Source of the DNA: JABSOG01 sp041583135
Lineage (GTDB): Bacteria; Pseudomonadota; Gammaproteobacteria; Enterobacterales; Alteromonadaceae
DNA: 64,000 nucleotides
Direction of reading: 5' to 3'
Assembly (NCBI GenBank): GCA_041583135.1
Contig: JBFHGJ010000015.1
Coordinates: 1-64,000, forward strand
Shown: in pieces, positions 1 through 8,523 of the stretch
Position numbering within the stretch: the stretch's first letter is position 1
Layout: each line of letters begins with the position of its first letter
Program-made: the position numbers and the translations under genes
The notes under the pieces: model-generated
What the model was told of the DNA's origin: nothing
Seen by the model: only the letters and a program-made list of their open reading frames with translations
Database searches by the model: none

Positions 1-34
1 CACCTAAAGTATTGCTGCTGACAATTGCGACCAT
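1..34 (-). CDS. 5' end of an unknown gene leaving the left edge
   Basis: On the minus strand an ATG at 34 is preceded by AGGAAAG at 45-39, a well-placed Shine-Dalgarno. The frame stays open to the window edge and gives MVAIVSSNTLG. That opening resembles the start of some large filamentous or repeat-rich exported proteins, but eleven residues are too few to name a family. The adjacent stretch to hslR is AT-rich and non-coding, as expected for a promoter region. The start is inferred from the ribosome-binding site alone. Confidence 0.45.
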   Translation of the reverse strand, partial: MVAIVSSNTLG

Positions 35-497
35 CTGACTTTCCTAAAAAATACGTTACGACCCACAGGCGCTGCCTGTTTCAATTCCATACCTACCGCG
101 ATGTTATTGTTGTTCTACGCCAAAACCCTTGGCAACGGTGATTAAAAGCAAATACACACTGCTTCCATAACTTTATTCCGGGTTTTTCAGATTTTTTTCA
201 GTGTTTTTTTCAACCTTTTTGCAATTAATTTATAAGGGCATGATTTTTAAAGGAATAAATTTAAATGTTTTTTCAAAAAAAACGAAGCAAGTTGATAGTT
301 TCATACATAACAGACGATCAATAGCAGCAAATACTGCTGACTCGCTTGAATTAACTCCCCCCCTGAAGTGTTTGCTCAGTGGATTCATTTATTGCTCGAT
401 ACACCTCTTGAAAAAGCCCCTTAGCGCCCTCATCTGCTAGCTTTAACCGAGGCGCGGATTGTGCTAAATTCGCGCCTCTGAATGAGCGCAATAAAAA
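35..497. other. Intergenic region between a leftward gene and hslR
   Basis: About 460 bases with no convincing gene. The stretch around 185-310 is strongly AT-rich with long A and T runs, suiting an upstream promoter region for the leftward gene. The 79-codon open frame here has no recognisable protein character and poor codon use. The promoter of hslR should lie in the last 100 bases, but no clear -35/-10 pair was found. Confidence 0.4.
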
Positions 498-917
498 GTG
501 AAAGACGTGGGCCAGCAAAAGAACGCAGATGACGAACAAAACGTACGCATAGACAAGTGGCTGTGGGCAGCAAGATTTTATAAAACCCGCAGCATTGCCC
601 GTGATATGGTACAAGGCGGTAAGGTCCATTATAACGACCAACGCACTAAGGCCAGTAAAGTCGTTGAACTCGGTGCGACAATTAAGCTGATGCAAGGTAA
701 CGAAGAAAAAACCGTGGTCATTGAGCGCATCAGCGCTCAGCGCAAAGGCGCGCCCGAAGCGCAAACCCTCTATAGTGAAACCGAACAAAGCATTGCCAAA
801 AGGCAGAAAAACGCCGAAGACAGGAAAAATCACGCTTACTTCTCGCCGGCGCCGGACAAACGGCCAGACAAAAAACAGCGCAGACAAATCATTCAGTTTA
901 AAAGCACACAAGATTAG
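498..917 (+). CDS. hslR: Ribosome-associated heat shock protein Hsp15
   Basis: Hsp15 is an S4-type RNA-binding protein that binds free 50S subunits carrying a nascent chain and helps recycle stalled subunits. The S4 core is plain: the opening VRIDKWLWAARFYKTRS, then GGKVHYND and a conserved VELGAT stretch, followed by a basic tail with RPDKKQRR, all matching E. coli Hsp15 (133 residues against 139 here). The start is taken as GTG at 498 because an in-frame TAA lies at 492; a second GTG at 507 is possible. It precedes hslO, another heat-shock gene, in the same direction. The stop codon sits inside the left arm of a hairpin. Confidence 0.92.
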   Translation: MKDVGQQKNADDEQNVRIDKWLWAARFYKTRSIARDMVQGGKVHYNDQRTKASKVVELGATIKLMQGNEEKTVVIERISAQRKGAPEAQTLYSETEQSIAKRQKNAEDRKNHAYFSPAPDKRPDKKQRRQIIQFKSTQD

Positions 918-956
918 CTAGTGCCCGTCCGGAAATTGGTGTTGTCGGGCACTAGC
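917..956 (+). terminator. Hairpin at the end of hslR
   Basis: The arms GCTAGTGCCCG (917-927) and CGGGCACTAGC (946-956) pair perfectly over 11 bp with an 18-base loop. The left arm includes the last base of the hslR stop codon. No T tract follows, so it may slow polymerase or protect the mRNA 3' end rather than act as a classic intrinsic terminator. Confidence 0.45.
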
Positions 957-959
957 TGT

Positions 960-998
960 GCGGTAAATGGATTTACCGCCATTTCAATTCATTGAAAT
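960..998. repeat. Two consecutive short perfect palindromes
   Basis: Just after the hslR hairpin come GCGGTAAAT-gg-ATTTACCGC (960-979) and ATTTCAAT-tc-ATTGAAAT (981-998). Each is perfect with a 2-base centre. Together with the hairpin at 917-956 they form three inverted repeats in 82 bp upstream of hslO. They could be protein-binding sites or RNA structure; nothing here identifies a binder. Confidence 0.5.
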
Positions 999-1086
999 GT
1001 AAGTAAAAATCGAATTGACTTCGACAGAATGTCCTCAGCAAATAGTCCAGGACGATTAATCGCTGACATTAACTAGGTAAACATCC

Positions 1087-1935
1087 ATGAATCAACAGCA
1101 ATTTGACCAACTTCATCGCTACATTTTTGAAAAGCGTCACTGTCGCGGCGAACTCGTACAATTGAACGAGTCGCTCAACCAAGTCTTTGCCAATCACCAA
1201 TACCCACAGCCGGTAAAGCAATTGCTGGCCGAATTGATGGTGGCCACCTCACTTTTAACCGCGACGTTAAAGTTTGAAGGTGACATTTCAGTACAGATCC
1301 AAGGCGATGGACCAGTCAGCTACGCGGTGATCAACGGCGACAACGACTTGAACCTAAGAGGATTAGCCCGTATCAGCGGTGAGATCCACCATGACGATTT
1401 CAATGCTCTAATGGGTAAAGGTCATATGGTGATCACCATAACGCCGAACCAAGGTGAACGCTATCAAGGCATCGTTGCACTAGAAGGTGATAGTCTCGCC
1501 CAGTGTCTCGAACGATACTTTGAGCAGTCAGAACAACTCGATACTCGCATTTGGCTGGCCACCAAGTTAACCGCAGACAACAATTTTGCCGCCGGCTTGT
1601 TCTTACAGGTATTGCCGGTCAATAAAGAGCAATCGCAAGAAGATTTTCAGCATTTGGCCGTGTTGAGCAACACCGTCAAACCACAAGAGCTATTAGAACT
1701 CGATGCCACCACGGTTCTGACCCGGTTATATCATGAAGATAACCCGGAATTGTTCGAGCCCAAAGCCATTCGTTTCAACTGTGGATGCAGCCGCGAAAAA
1801 ACCAAAATAGCATTGAGCCAAATCGACAAACAATCGCTGCTGGAGCAGGTCGCCAAAGAAGGCGTCATCGGTGTCGATTGTCAGTTTTGCCTGACCCACT
1901 ACGAATTCAGTGCCGAAGATATTGCCCAATTATAG
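1087..1935 (+). CDS. hslO: Redox-regulated chaperone Hsp33
   Basis: Hsp33 is a cytoplasmic holdase chaperone switched on by oxidation, which releases zinc from four C-terminal cysteines. All four are present: CGC at residues 232-234 and CQFC at 265-268, the same numbering as the E. coli protein. The N-terminal part carries the usual FEGDISVQIQGDGP stretch and the GLARI segment. Length is 282 residues against about 292 in E. coli. The ATG at 1087 follows ACTAGGTAAACATCC, a modest ribosome-binding site. It lies downstream of hslR and is followed by a strong terminator, so hslR and hslO may form a two-gene unit, or hslO may have its own promoter in the palindrome-rich gap. Confidence 0.95.
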   Translation: MNQQQFDQLHRYIFEKRHCRGELVQLNESLNQVFANHQYPQPVKQLLAELMVATSLLTATLKFEGDISVQIQGDGPVSYAVINGDNDLNLRGLARISGEIHHDDFNALMGKGHMVITITPNQGERYQGIVALEGDSLAQCLERYFEQSEQLDTRIWLATKLTADNNFAAGLFLQVLPVNKEQSQEDFQHLAVLSNTVKPQELLELDATTVLTRLYHEDNPELFEPKAIRFNCGCSREKTKIALSQIDKQSLLEQVAKEGVIGVDCQFCLTHYEFSAEDIAQL

Positions 1936-2010
1936 CGCAGACGAATGGTTGAAAGTAACCGATTCATGCAGTTAGATTGACAAAATATGTCAATTTGTAC
2001 ATATAGAGAC

Positions 2011-2046
2011 AGGTTGTCGAAAGTTGTGTTTCGACAACCTTTTTTA
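2011..2046 (+). terminator. Intrinsic terminator after hslO
   Basis: A perfect 12-bp stem, AGGTTGTCGAAA (2011-2022) with TTTCGACAACCT (2029-2040), has a 6-base loop and runs into a T-rich tail. This is a textbook rho-independent terminator. Confidence 0.9.
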
Positions 2047-2170
2047 TTTATAAGACCAAGAAAAATAAGTCTTTTTTTGCTAGCCCCACAAAGGGATTGA
2101 TTTAGAAACAAGTCGTTAATTATACCTGTCTCCATTACTTTTTATTCTGTCATAAAAAGGTTAATCCAAT

Positions 2171-2198
2171 TTGTTTTCTCGGCAAATACTGCTATATT
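2171..2198 (+). promoter_or_regulatory. Candidate sigma-70 promoter of the M36 protease gene
   Basis: TTGTTT (2171-2176) and TATATT (2193-2198) lie 16 bases apart, about 125 bases upstream of the protease start. The hexamers match consensus moderately. The 388-base gap from 1936 to 2323 otherwise holds only the hslO terminator and no gene. Confidence 0.35.
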
Positions 2199-2323
2199 CG
2201 CTATAGCTTAGTCGTGTGAATAGCATGATTTTGGTACTTAAACGAACCCCATTCGCAGCGGGTTCTGCTCCATAAAGTTATTGCATTATCACAATATCTT
2301 TACAAAAATTTAAAGGTAACCCA

Positions 2324-5300
2324 ATGGATAACAAAATAAAAATTTCCTTAGTGGCAGCTGCTATCTCCGCAGTTCTCTCAAGCACCGCTATCGCAGCGCC
2401 ACATCCAACCAAACAACTGCCCAATTTTGACTTCAATGCCAGCGCCGTTAAAGCCAAGCAGCAAGCCAAAGCACGCAGTGCACAATTGGTTGGTGGGAAA
2501 CAACAAGTTGCAGGCAAACAATTCAACGCCAAAGGCTTTACAGCAATCAGTCAATCCATCACACCTACGGCTTTGCGCGATCATTTCGATAAGGACTTGG
2601 GTGTCACGACTTTTAGCTGGGCCAAGCCTTCGCAAAAATTCTCCTCAGTTCCATACAGCGTCATGGGTAAAGCACAAGCCGCTTCTCGCGCTTCGATGGA
2701 ATTTTTAGAAAAAGTCGGCCCACAACATGGCGTATCAAAAACCGCCATGAACGAAGCCGAGCTTAAAGGTGTTCACAACGTCGGCCGCGGTGCCATCATT
2801 GCCCGCTACCAGCAAAAAGTGAATGGCCTTGAAGTATTGAATCGCCAAATGAACGTGGTCATGAACCAACGTATGGAATTGGTCGCCACCACCGGTTACT
2901 TCCTTAATGACAAAGGCCCTCGTGGCGCCGTCGCTCAGCAGTTCAAACTCTCTGCCGACAATGCCCTGAAAAATGCTTTGGTCAACATGGGTGCCAAAGA
3001 CGCCCAGTTCAAGGTCGTTGGCCAAAAAGGCGGCTTTGACATTTTCGAAGGTGATTCAGACAAGTTCCGCTTGCTCAGCAACCCACGGGTGAAGCAAGTT
3101 TACTATCCAGGTCTTAAAACCCTCATGCCAGCCTACCTCATCGAGGTGATTGCAGCAGAGAAAGGCGACCGCGAGCACTTGGGTTATCAATACGTTGTCT
3201 CTGCCACCGACGGCAAAGTATTGCAACGCACCAACTTAGTCGCCAATGAGGCGTTCAGCTATCGTGTCTTTGCAGAATCAACTGCACCTTATACCCCATA
3301 CGACAGCCCGATGGGTACCGCGTTAACGCCGCATCCAACTGGTGTTTATGATGATGTCATCACCGAAACGCAAGTTGACATGAACATGAATACCATCGAG
3401 AACTCAGGTATTTCAACCAACGATCCATGGTTGCCGGCCGACGCGACTTACACTTACGGTAACAATGTTGATGCCTATGCCGACTTGGTACCAGGTGATT
3501 ACTTCTTCACCGAAGGCGGCGATATGCGCGCCGATGTCACCAGTGAAAGAACCTTTGATTATCAGTATGATGTCAATGCCGACACCAACACTGAAACCAA
3601 TATCAAAGCGGCAATCGTTAACTTGTTCTACACCATTAACCAATTGCACGATACCTACTATGACCACGGCTTTAACGAGCAGTGGGGTACTGCACAGCTA
3701 AACAACTACGGCCGTGGTGGTCAAGAGCTTGATCCAATGCAGGCTCAAGGCCTAGATGGCGAAGGTTTTGACAACGCCAACATGTTGACGCCACTTGACG
3801 GTACTCCGCCACGTATGCAAATGTACTTGTGGGTAGCCGATGGCGGCAGTAGCGTAAGCGTTGGTGACCTTAAAGGTTTGGGTTCACGCGTTGCCAGCGG
3901 TTGGGGTGCTCGCGACTACAACCTTGACGGTACTGTAGTTCGCTATCAAGACTCAGATGGCACCACAGCCTGTCTTGAAGCCACCAATGCCAGCGAATTG
4001 GCCGGCAAGATTGCCATCATCGACCGTGGCGGCTGTAGCTTCACCCAAAAAGCCATTAATGCTCAAGCGGCTGGCGCTGTAGGTGTGATTGTTGCCAACT
4101 CTGACAGAAACAACCCAGATGCCGTTATCGGTATGGCACCAAGCGATGGCTTCTTAAGTGTGACCATCCCTGTATTGATGGTGTCTTACAACAGCGGTCA
4201 AGCCATTTACACCGAAATGAAACAAGGCCGCGACAGCGCCAACATGACCGGTAAGATCAAAATGCGTGACGGTACTGTTGATAATGCCATCGTTGCGCAC
4301 GAATGGGGTCACTACATTTCTTCACGTTTGACCGAGCGCGGCATGTACACCAACAGCCAAGGCCGTTCAATGGGTGAGGGTTGGGGTGACTTCTTCGCCT
4401 TGATGATGATGGTTCGTGAAGAAGACCGTAACGCCTTCAACAACGCCAACTGGGCGGGTATCTACAACGACGGCGGCTTTGCCGTGAGCCACGGTAATAC
4501 ACCAAACGGCTACTACTTCGGTATTCGTCGTGCGCCGTACTCAACCGACATGAACTACAATGGCTTGACCTTCAAGCATATCCAAGACTACGTCGCGTTG
4601 CCTGACAATCATCCTATTCAATACGGCCAAGGTGGTGAGTACAACTCAGAAGTTCACGCGGCCGGTGAAGTTTGGGCAAACGTATTGTGGGAAGGTTATG
4701 CAGCCATGCTTAACCGTACCGACATGACCTTCTCTGAAGTTCAAGGCAAAATGCGCGACTACATGGTTGCCGGTATGAAGATCACACCAGCGACACCAAC
4801 CTTCACCGAAGGTCGTGATGCCATGTTGGCTGCGGCAATTGCCGATGACATTGAAAACTACAACCTGATGCGCGCAGCCTTCACCAAACGTGGTATGGGT
4901 CCTGCTGCTGTATCTCCAGACCGTAACGACAACGGTTGGGACGGCGATGGCCACGTTGGCGTAGTCGAAGACTTCGATCAAAATCTTGCAGCTACTGAGC
5001 TGGTCAATGCCGAGTTAGATACTGCCTACACAGGTGCCAACGGCGGCTTCTGTGACAACGATGACGTGTTGGACGTACGTGAAACCGCAGCAATCAAGTT
5101 AACCATTCGCAACGCGGGTGTGGTTTCTGCCAACTCACTCAAAGCCAAAGTAACAACCGATTCTGAAGTAGACATCGAGTTTGGCAATGACGGTGTTGTT
5201 GAGTTCACCGGCCTTGAGAACTGGAATGATGTCGCTACCGGCATTATCGAAGTGAAATTGAACGGTGCAACGACCAACCAAGAAGTCAACCTGCACATTG

Positions 5301-6388
5301 AATTTATGAGCGATGATGAAAACCTCAGCATTCCTCATGATATCAATGCCACCATTAACGTTCATCGCGACCTTGTCAAGAGCGATACCCGCGCCAGTGA
5401 AGACTTTGAAATGGCGTTTTTGAGCGAGAGTGACTGGAGCCAATTCAAAACGGGTGAAGGTACTGGCGGTCACTTCCTTGAAGAATGGACAATCGTTCCT
5501 GAGGAATACATGGGTGAAGGTGCAACCTCGACCATGATGGGTCCAGACCGTGGTGTTGAAGGTGATCTTGCACTGATGACACCTAAAGTCACCGTTGGCG
5601 AAAGCGGCGAATTCATGTTGTCTTTCGACCACTTCTACTGGATGGAAGCCAGCGAGTACGTTGGTGATTATGTCATGTGGGACGGCGGCGTAATGGAAGT
5701 CAGCATCGATGGCGGTGACTGGGTTGACGTAGTAGACGCAGGCGGTGTATTTGCCACTGGCTACAACGGCGTTATCAATCCAGGCGACAACGAAAACTAT
5801 GGTCCTAACCCAGTATTGGGTGGCCGTGCTGGCTTCGTTGATGTGATCTCTAGCTTCTGGTTGGAGCCTGAGAGCCTCACTTATGCCGAAGGTGTGTTGA
5901 ACGGTCATGAAGTTCAATTCCGCTTCCGCATCGGTACTGACGCAAATACCGCACAATGGGGTTGGAACATCGACAACGTTCAGTTCACCAACGCTAGCCC
6001 AGCTTGGTCTATCGTATCTGACGATGCCGACATGTGTAACCCACCGCCAGTGGTTACTGCCAACCAGTCAAGTGTTAGCGTTAAAGAAAGAGAAAGCGTC
6101 ACCTTGTCTGTTACCGGTAGTGACGTAGACAACGAAGCGTTGACCTACACTTGGTTGGTAGACGGTGTTGACGTTGGCAACAACTCATCAACCTATGAGT
6201 ACGATGCACCACGTGTCACTGCCGACACAACCGTACAGATCCAAGTTATCGCCCACGATGGCCGCAATCCTAGTGAACCTGCGACCATTACCGTGAACAT
6301 CGATAACGCCTCTAGCGGTGGTGGTTTAGGTCTGGTTTCTCTGCTGTTGGCGCCATTGGCGTTCATCCGTCGCAGAAAATTCAAATAA
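2324..6388 (+). CDS. Secreted M36 (fungalysin) metalloprotease with PA domain and GlyGly-CTERM tail
   Basis: A 1354-residue exported zinc protease. A signal peptide (residues 1 to about 25, ending TAIAAP) is followed by a fungalysin-type propeptide (about 60-330). The catalytic domain has HEWGH at 659-663 and the third zinc ligand in GEGWGDFF (Glu685). A protease-associated (PA) domain with CSFTQKA and GVIVAN sits inside the catalytic region at about 540-640. The C-terminal part holds beta-rich modules and an Ig/PKD-like domain (about 1245-1330). The end SSGGG, a hydrophobic helix and RRRKFK form a GlyGly-CTERM signal, known to be cut by rhombosortase for surface attachment or release. The start has AAAGG upstream. 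A strong terminator follows, so the gene is probably monocistronic. Likely role, inferred: extracellular protein degradation. Confidence 0.93.
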   Translation: MDNKIKISLVAAAISAVLSSTAIAAPHPTKQLPNFDFNASAVKAKQQAKARSAQLVGGKQQVAGKQFNAKGFTAISQSITPTALRDHFDKDLGVTTFSWAKPSQKFSSVPYSVMGKAQAASRASMEFLEKVGPQHGVSKTAMNEAELKGVHNVGRGAIIARYQQKVNGLEVLNRQMNVVMNQRMELVATTGYFLNDKGPRGAVAQQFKLSADNALKNALVNMGAKDAQFKVVGQKGGFDIFEGDSDKFRLLSNPRVKQVYYPGLKTLMPAYLIEVIAAEKGDREHLGYQYVVSATDGKVLQRTNLVANEAFSYRVFAESTAPYTPYDSPMGTALTPHPTGVYDDVITETQVDMNMNTIENSGISTNDPWLPADATYTYGNNVDAYADLVPGDYFFTEGGDMRADVTSERTFDYQYDVNADTNTETNIKAAIVNLFYTINQLHDTYYDHGFNEQWGTAQLNNYGRGGQELDPMQAQGLDGEGFDNANMLTPLDGTPPRMQMYLWVADGGSSVSVGDLKGLGSRVASGWGARDYNLDGTVVRYQDSDGTTACLEATNASELAGKIAIIDRGGCSFTQKAINAQAAGAVGVIVANSDRNNPDAVIGMAPSDGFLSVTIPVLMVSYNSGQAIYTEMKQGRDSANMTGKIKMRDGTVDNAIVAHEWGHYISSRLTERGMYTNSQGRSMGEGWGDFFALMMMVREEDRNAFNNANWAGIYNDGGFAVSHGNTPNGYYFGIRRAPYSTDMNYNGLTFKHIQDYVALPDNHPIQYGQGGEYNSEVHAAGEVWANVLWEGYAAMLNRTDMTFSEVQGKMRDYMVAGMKITPATPTFTEGRDAMLAAAIADDIENYNLMRAAFTKRGMGPAAVSPDRNDNGWDGDGHVGVVEDFDQNLAATELVNAELDTAYTGANGGFCDNDDVLDVRETAAIKLTIRNAGVVSANSLKAKVTTDSEVDIEFGNDGVVEFTGLENWNDVATGIIEVKLNGATTNQEVNLHIEFMSDDENLSIPHDINATINVHRDLVKSDTRASEDFEMAFLSESDWSQFKTGEGTGGHFLEEWTIVPEEYMGEGATSTMMGPDRGVEGDLALMTPKVTVGESGEFMLSFDHFYWMEASEYVGDYVMWDGGVMEVSIDGGDWVDVVDAGGVFATGYNGVINPGDNENYGPNPVLGGRAGFVDVISSFWLEPESLTYAEGVLNGHEVQFRFRIGTDANTAQWGWNIDNVQFTNASPAWSIVSDDADMCNPPPVVTANQSSVSVKERESVTLSVTGSDVDNEALTYTWLVDGVDVGNNSSTYEYDAPRVTADTTVQIQVIAHDGRNPSEPATITVNIDNASSGGGLGLVSLLLAPLAFIRRRKFK

Positions 6389-6411
6389 GCCTAAGTTAAT
6401 CCTTTGAACTA

Positions 6412-6438
6412 AAGCCCAGCAATCGCTGGGCTTTTTTT
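6412..6438 (+). terminator. Intrinsic terminator after the M36 protease gene
   Basis: AAGCCCAGC (6412-6420), loop AATC, GCTGGGCTT (6425-6433) and then a run of T. A GC-rich 9-bp stem with a 4-base loop makes this a strong terminator. Confidence 0.92.
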
Positions 6439-6847
6439 ATGGTCATGGATGACCGGTATGACTACGTTGTCGGGAACATTCGTAGGCGATGTCATGGATA
6501 TACGGTATGCTGGCGTTGTCGGCGACTTCATGGACTAAGGAGGTAAAGCGACGCATCGATGCCAAAGCCGAAGCAATTTTTTGCGATTGCCTCTCAACAA
6601 CCACAACCCTCCCCAAACAAATCGCATACAATAATAAGTTATTGAAATAATGCTGTAATAAATGTCGATCCATTGTAGTAATTGCTGTACAATACCGCGC
6701 CAAATATGACATCACCTTGCCTGGGACATTTGCACCAAGGACCTGCTGCCGACAAGCAAGTTTTGGACGGTTTATGGTCATCAGCGTTAAATATTCCGGC
6801 TTTACATTTCACTTATACTAGGTACGCATCCGAGGAGCAGCCTTAAA
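6439..6847. other. Intergenic region before pckA with a degenerate 49-bp direct repeat
   Basis: No gene is seen in about 400 bases. The first part holds two diverged copies of a roughly 49-bp unit beginning GTCATGGAT at 6442 and 6491, both with CGGTATG and CGTTGTCGG in register. A third fragment (TTCATGGA) follows near 6528. The last 60 bases should hold the pckA promoter; TATACT at 6814-6819 is a possible -10 but has no good -35. The minus-strand open frame over this stretch is not protein-like. Confidence 0.5.
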
Positions 6848-8386
6848 ATGACATCCAGCGCCACCCGTTATGTCGACTTGACCGTAGCCGAATTAATCGA
6901 ACACGCCGTTCGCAACAAAGAAGGTATTATTGCCGCCAATGGTGCCTTTGTTGCCAAAACCGGCCGTCGTACAGGTCGTTCACCCAAAGATCGTTTCATT
7001 GTTCAAGAAGCGACCACCGAGAACGAGATCCAATGGGGCAATGTTAACCAGCCTATCGAAGTCGAAAAATTCGATGCTCTATGGGCCAGAGTTGAAGCTT
7101 TCGTTCAAGCGAAAGACCATTACGTATCATCGTTGGAAGTCGGTTCAGATCCTGAATATACCATTCCGATGTCAGTGACCACTGAAACTGCATGGCATCA
7201 TGTCTTTGCCAAGAACCTGTTCATCATCCCTGAAGCCGCTAGTGCCAAAACCAAGCCGACTTGGCAGGTGCTCAACGTGCCTTCTTTCGTTTGTAAGCCT
7301 GAGCGTGACGGCACGAACTCTGATGGCGCGGTGATGATCAACTTTGCTCAGCGCAAAGTGCTTTTGGCGGGTATGCGTTATGCCGGCGAAATGAAAAAAG
7401 CGATGTTCTCTGTACAAAACTTCTTGTTGCCGGCTAAAGGCGTATTACCTATGCACTGTAGTGCAAACGTAGGCGAAGATGGCGACACCACTTTGTTCTT
7501 CGGTTTGTCAGGCACAGGTAAAACCACTTTGTCAGCCGACCCTAAACGCTTCTTGATCGGTGATGACGAGCATGGTTGGGCGCCGGGCAGCGTATTTAAC
7601 ATCGAAGGCGGTTGTTATGCCAAATGTATCGACCTGTCTCAGAAAAATGAGCCGGTGATCTGGAATGCCATTCGCTTCGGTACCATCTTGGAAAACGTGT
7701 TCTTAGATGAACAGCGCATCCCTGACTACACTGATACCTCATTCACGCAAAACACCCGCGCCGCCTACCCGCTTGAGCACATCGAAAAGCGCGTAGCGGA
7801 AAACCGTGGTGGCGAGCCTAAAGCCGTGGTATTTTTGACCTGTGACGTCTCTGGCGTGTTGCCTCCAGTCTCTATCTTGTCTGAGCAAGCTGCAGCCTAT
7901 CACTTCTTAAGTGGTTATACTGCCAAAGTGGGTTCAACTGAAATTGGTTCAACCTCAGACATCGAATCAACGTTCTCAACCTGTTTTGGTGCACCATTCT
8001 TCCCACGCCCGGCTGGCGTTTATGCCGAGTTGTTGATGAAGCGTGTACGTGAGTTCGGTTCAAAAGTTTACTTGGTCAACACCGGCTGGACCGGTGGCCC
8101 ATACGGCACAGGTAAGCGTTTTAGCATCCCAACGACTCGTGCCATCATCGACGCTATCGTTTCTGGCAAGCTCGCCAACGCCAAAACCGAGCATATCGAT
8201 ATCTTGAACCTAGACGTGCCGGTTAAAGTGCCTGGTGTCGAACCTGAGTTGCTTAACCCAATCAACACTTGGGTTGATAAAGACAAGTACGTTGAGTACG
8301 CCCAAAGCTTAGCGAAAGACTTCAATGAAAACTTCGCCAAGTACGACGTTGCTCAAGAAATTGTTGACGCAGGCCCTAAAGCCTAA
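6848..8386 (+). CDS. pckA: ATP-dependent phosphoenolpyruvate carboxykinase
   Basis: Converts oxaloacetate and ATP to phosphoenolpyruvate, CO2 and ADP, the first committed step of gluconeogenesis. The ATP-type enzyme is recognised by GRRTGRSPKDRF near the N-terminus, the kinase P-loop GLSGTGKTTLS at residues 219-229, the following GDDEHGW metal and substrate segment, and NTGWTGGPYGTGKR near the C-terminal third. Length of 512 residues is slightly shorter than the E. coli enzyme (540). The ATG at 6848 has GAGGAG about 10 bases upstream. The gene is flanked by terminators and is probably transcribed alone. Closeness to hslO is a Shewanella-like arrangement, here interrupted by the protease gene. 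Confidence 0.96.
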   Translation: MTSSATRYVDLTVAELIEHAVRNKEGIIAANGAFVAKTGRRTGRSPKDRFIVQEATTENEIQWGNVNQPIEVEKFDALWARVEAFVQAKDHYVSSLEVGSDPEYTIPMSVTTETAWHHVFAKNLFIIPEAASAKTKPTWQVLNVPSFVCKPERDGTNSDGAVMINFAQRKVLLAGMRYAGEMKKAMFSVQNFLLPAKGVLPMHCSANVGEDGDTTLFFGLSGTGKTTLSADPKRFLIGDDEHGWAPGSVFNIEGGCYAKCIDLSQKNEPVIWNAIRFGTILENVFLDEQRIPDYTDTSFTQNTRAAYPLEHIEKRVAENRGGEPKAVVFLTCDVSGVLPPVSILSEQAAAYHFLSGYTAKVGSTEIGSTSDIESTFSTCFGAPFFPRPAGVYAELLMKRVREFGSKVYLVNTGWTGGPYGTGKRFSIPTTRAIIDAIVSGKLANAKTEHIDILNLDVPVKVPGVEPELLNPINTWVDKDKYVEYAQSLAKDFNENFAKYDVAQEIVDAGPKA

Positions 8387-8400
8387 TTTGACAATTTGTC

Positions 8401-8442
8401 TTGCCTAGGTGCTGCAATGACAGCGCCTAGGCAATTAAATTT
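8401..8442 (+). terminator. Hairpin terminator after pckA
   Basis: TTGCCTAGGTGCTG (8401-8414) pairs with CAGCGCCTAGGCAA (8421-8434), a 14-bp stem with one G-T pair and a 6-base loop, followed by TTAAATTT. Probably the pckA terminator; it may also serve the convergent envZ transcript. Confidence 0.75.
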
Positions 8443-8443
8443 C

Positions 8444-8523
8444 GTGGCTGAAGCCACAAGCTACAACGACATTCGTAGCAGTAAGCAGAAATAACCCAAA
8501 GCCATAAGCTACATTCGTAGCGG
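8444..8523. repeat. Pair of related short repeats overlapping the envZ stop
   Basis: GTGGCT-ga-AGCCAC (8444-8457) is a perfect inverted repeat. It leads into GCCACAAGCTAC ... CATTCGTAGCAG (8453-8481), and a second version GCCATAAGCTACATTCGTAGCGG follows at 8501-8523. The second copy supplies the last codons and stop of envZ. The pattern suggests a dispersed intergenic repeat; other copies would have to be sought elsewhere in the genome. Confidence 0.5.

Noticed and set aside
201..440. 79-codon open frame upstream of hslR
   Set aside because: AT-rich, no ribosome-binding site, unlikely composition; treated as intergenic.
5135..5956. 273-codon minus-strand open frame inside the M36 protease gene
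   Set aside because: It is antisense to a clear protein gene; the translation has no family character and arises from biased codon use of the sense strand.
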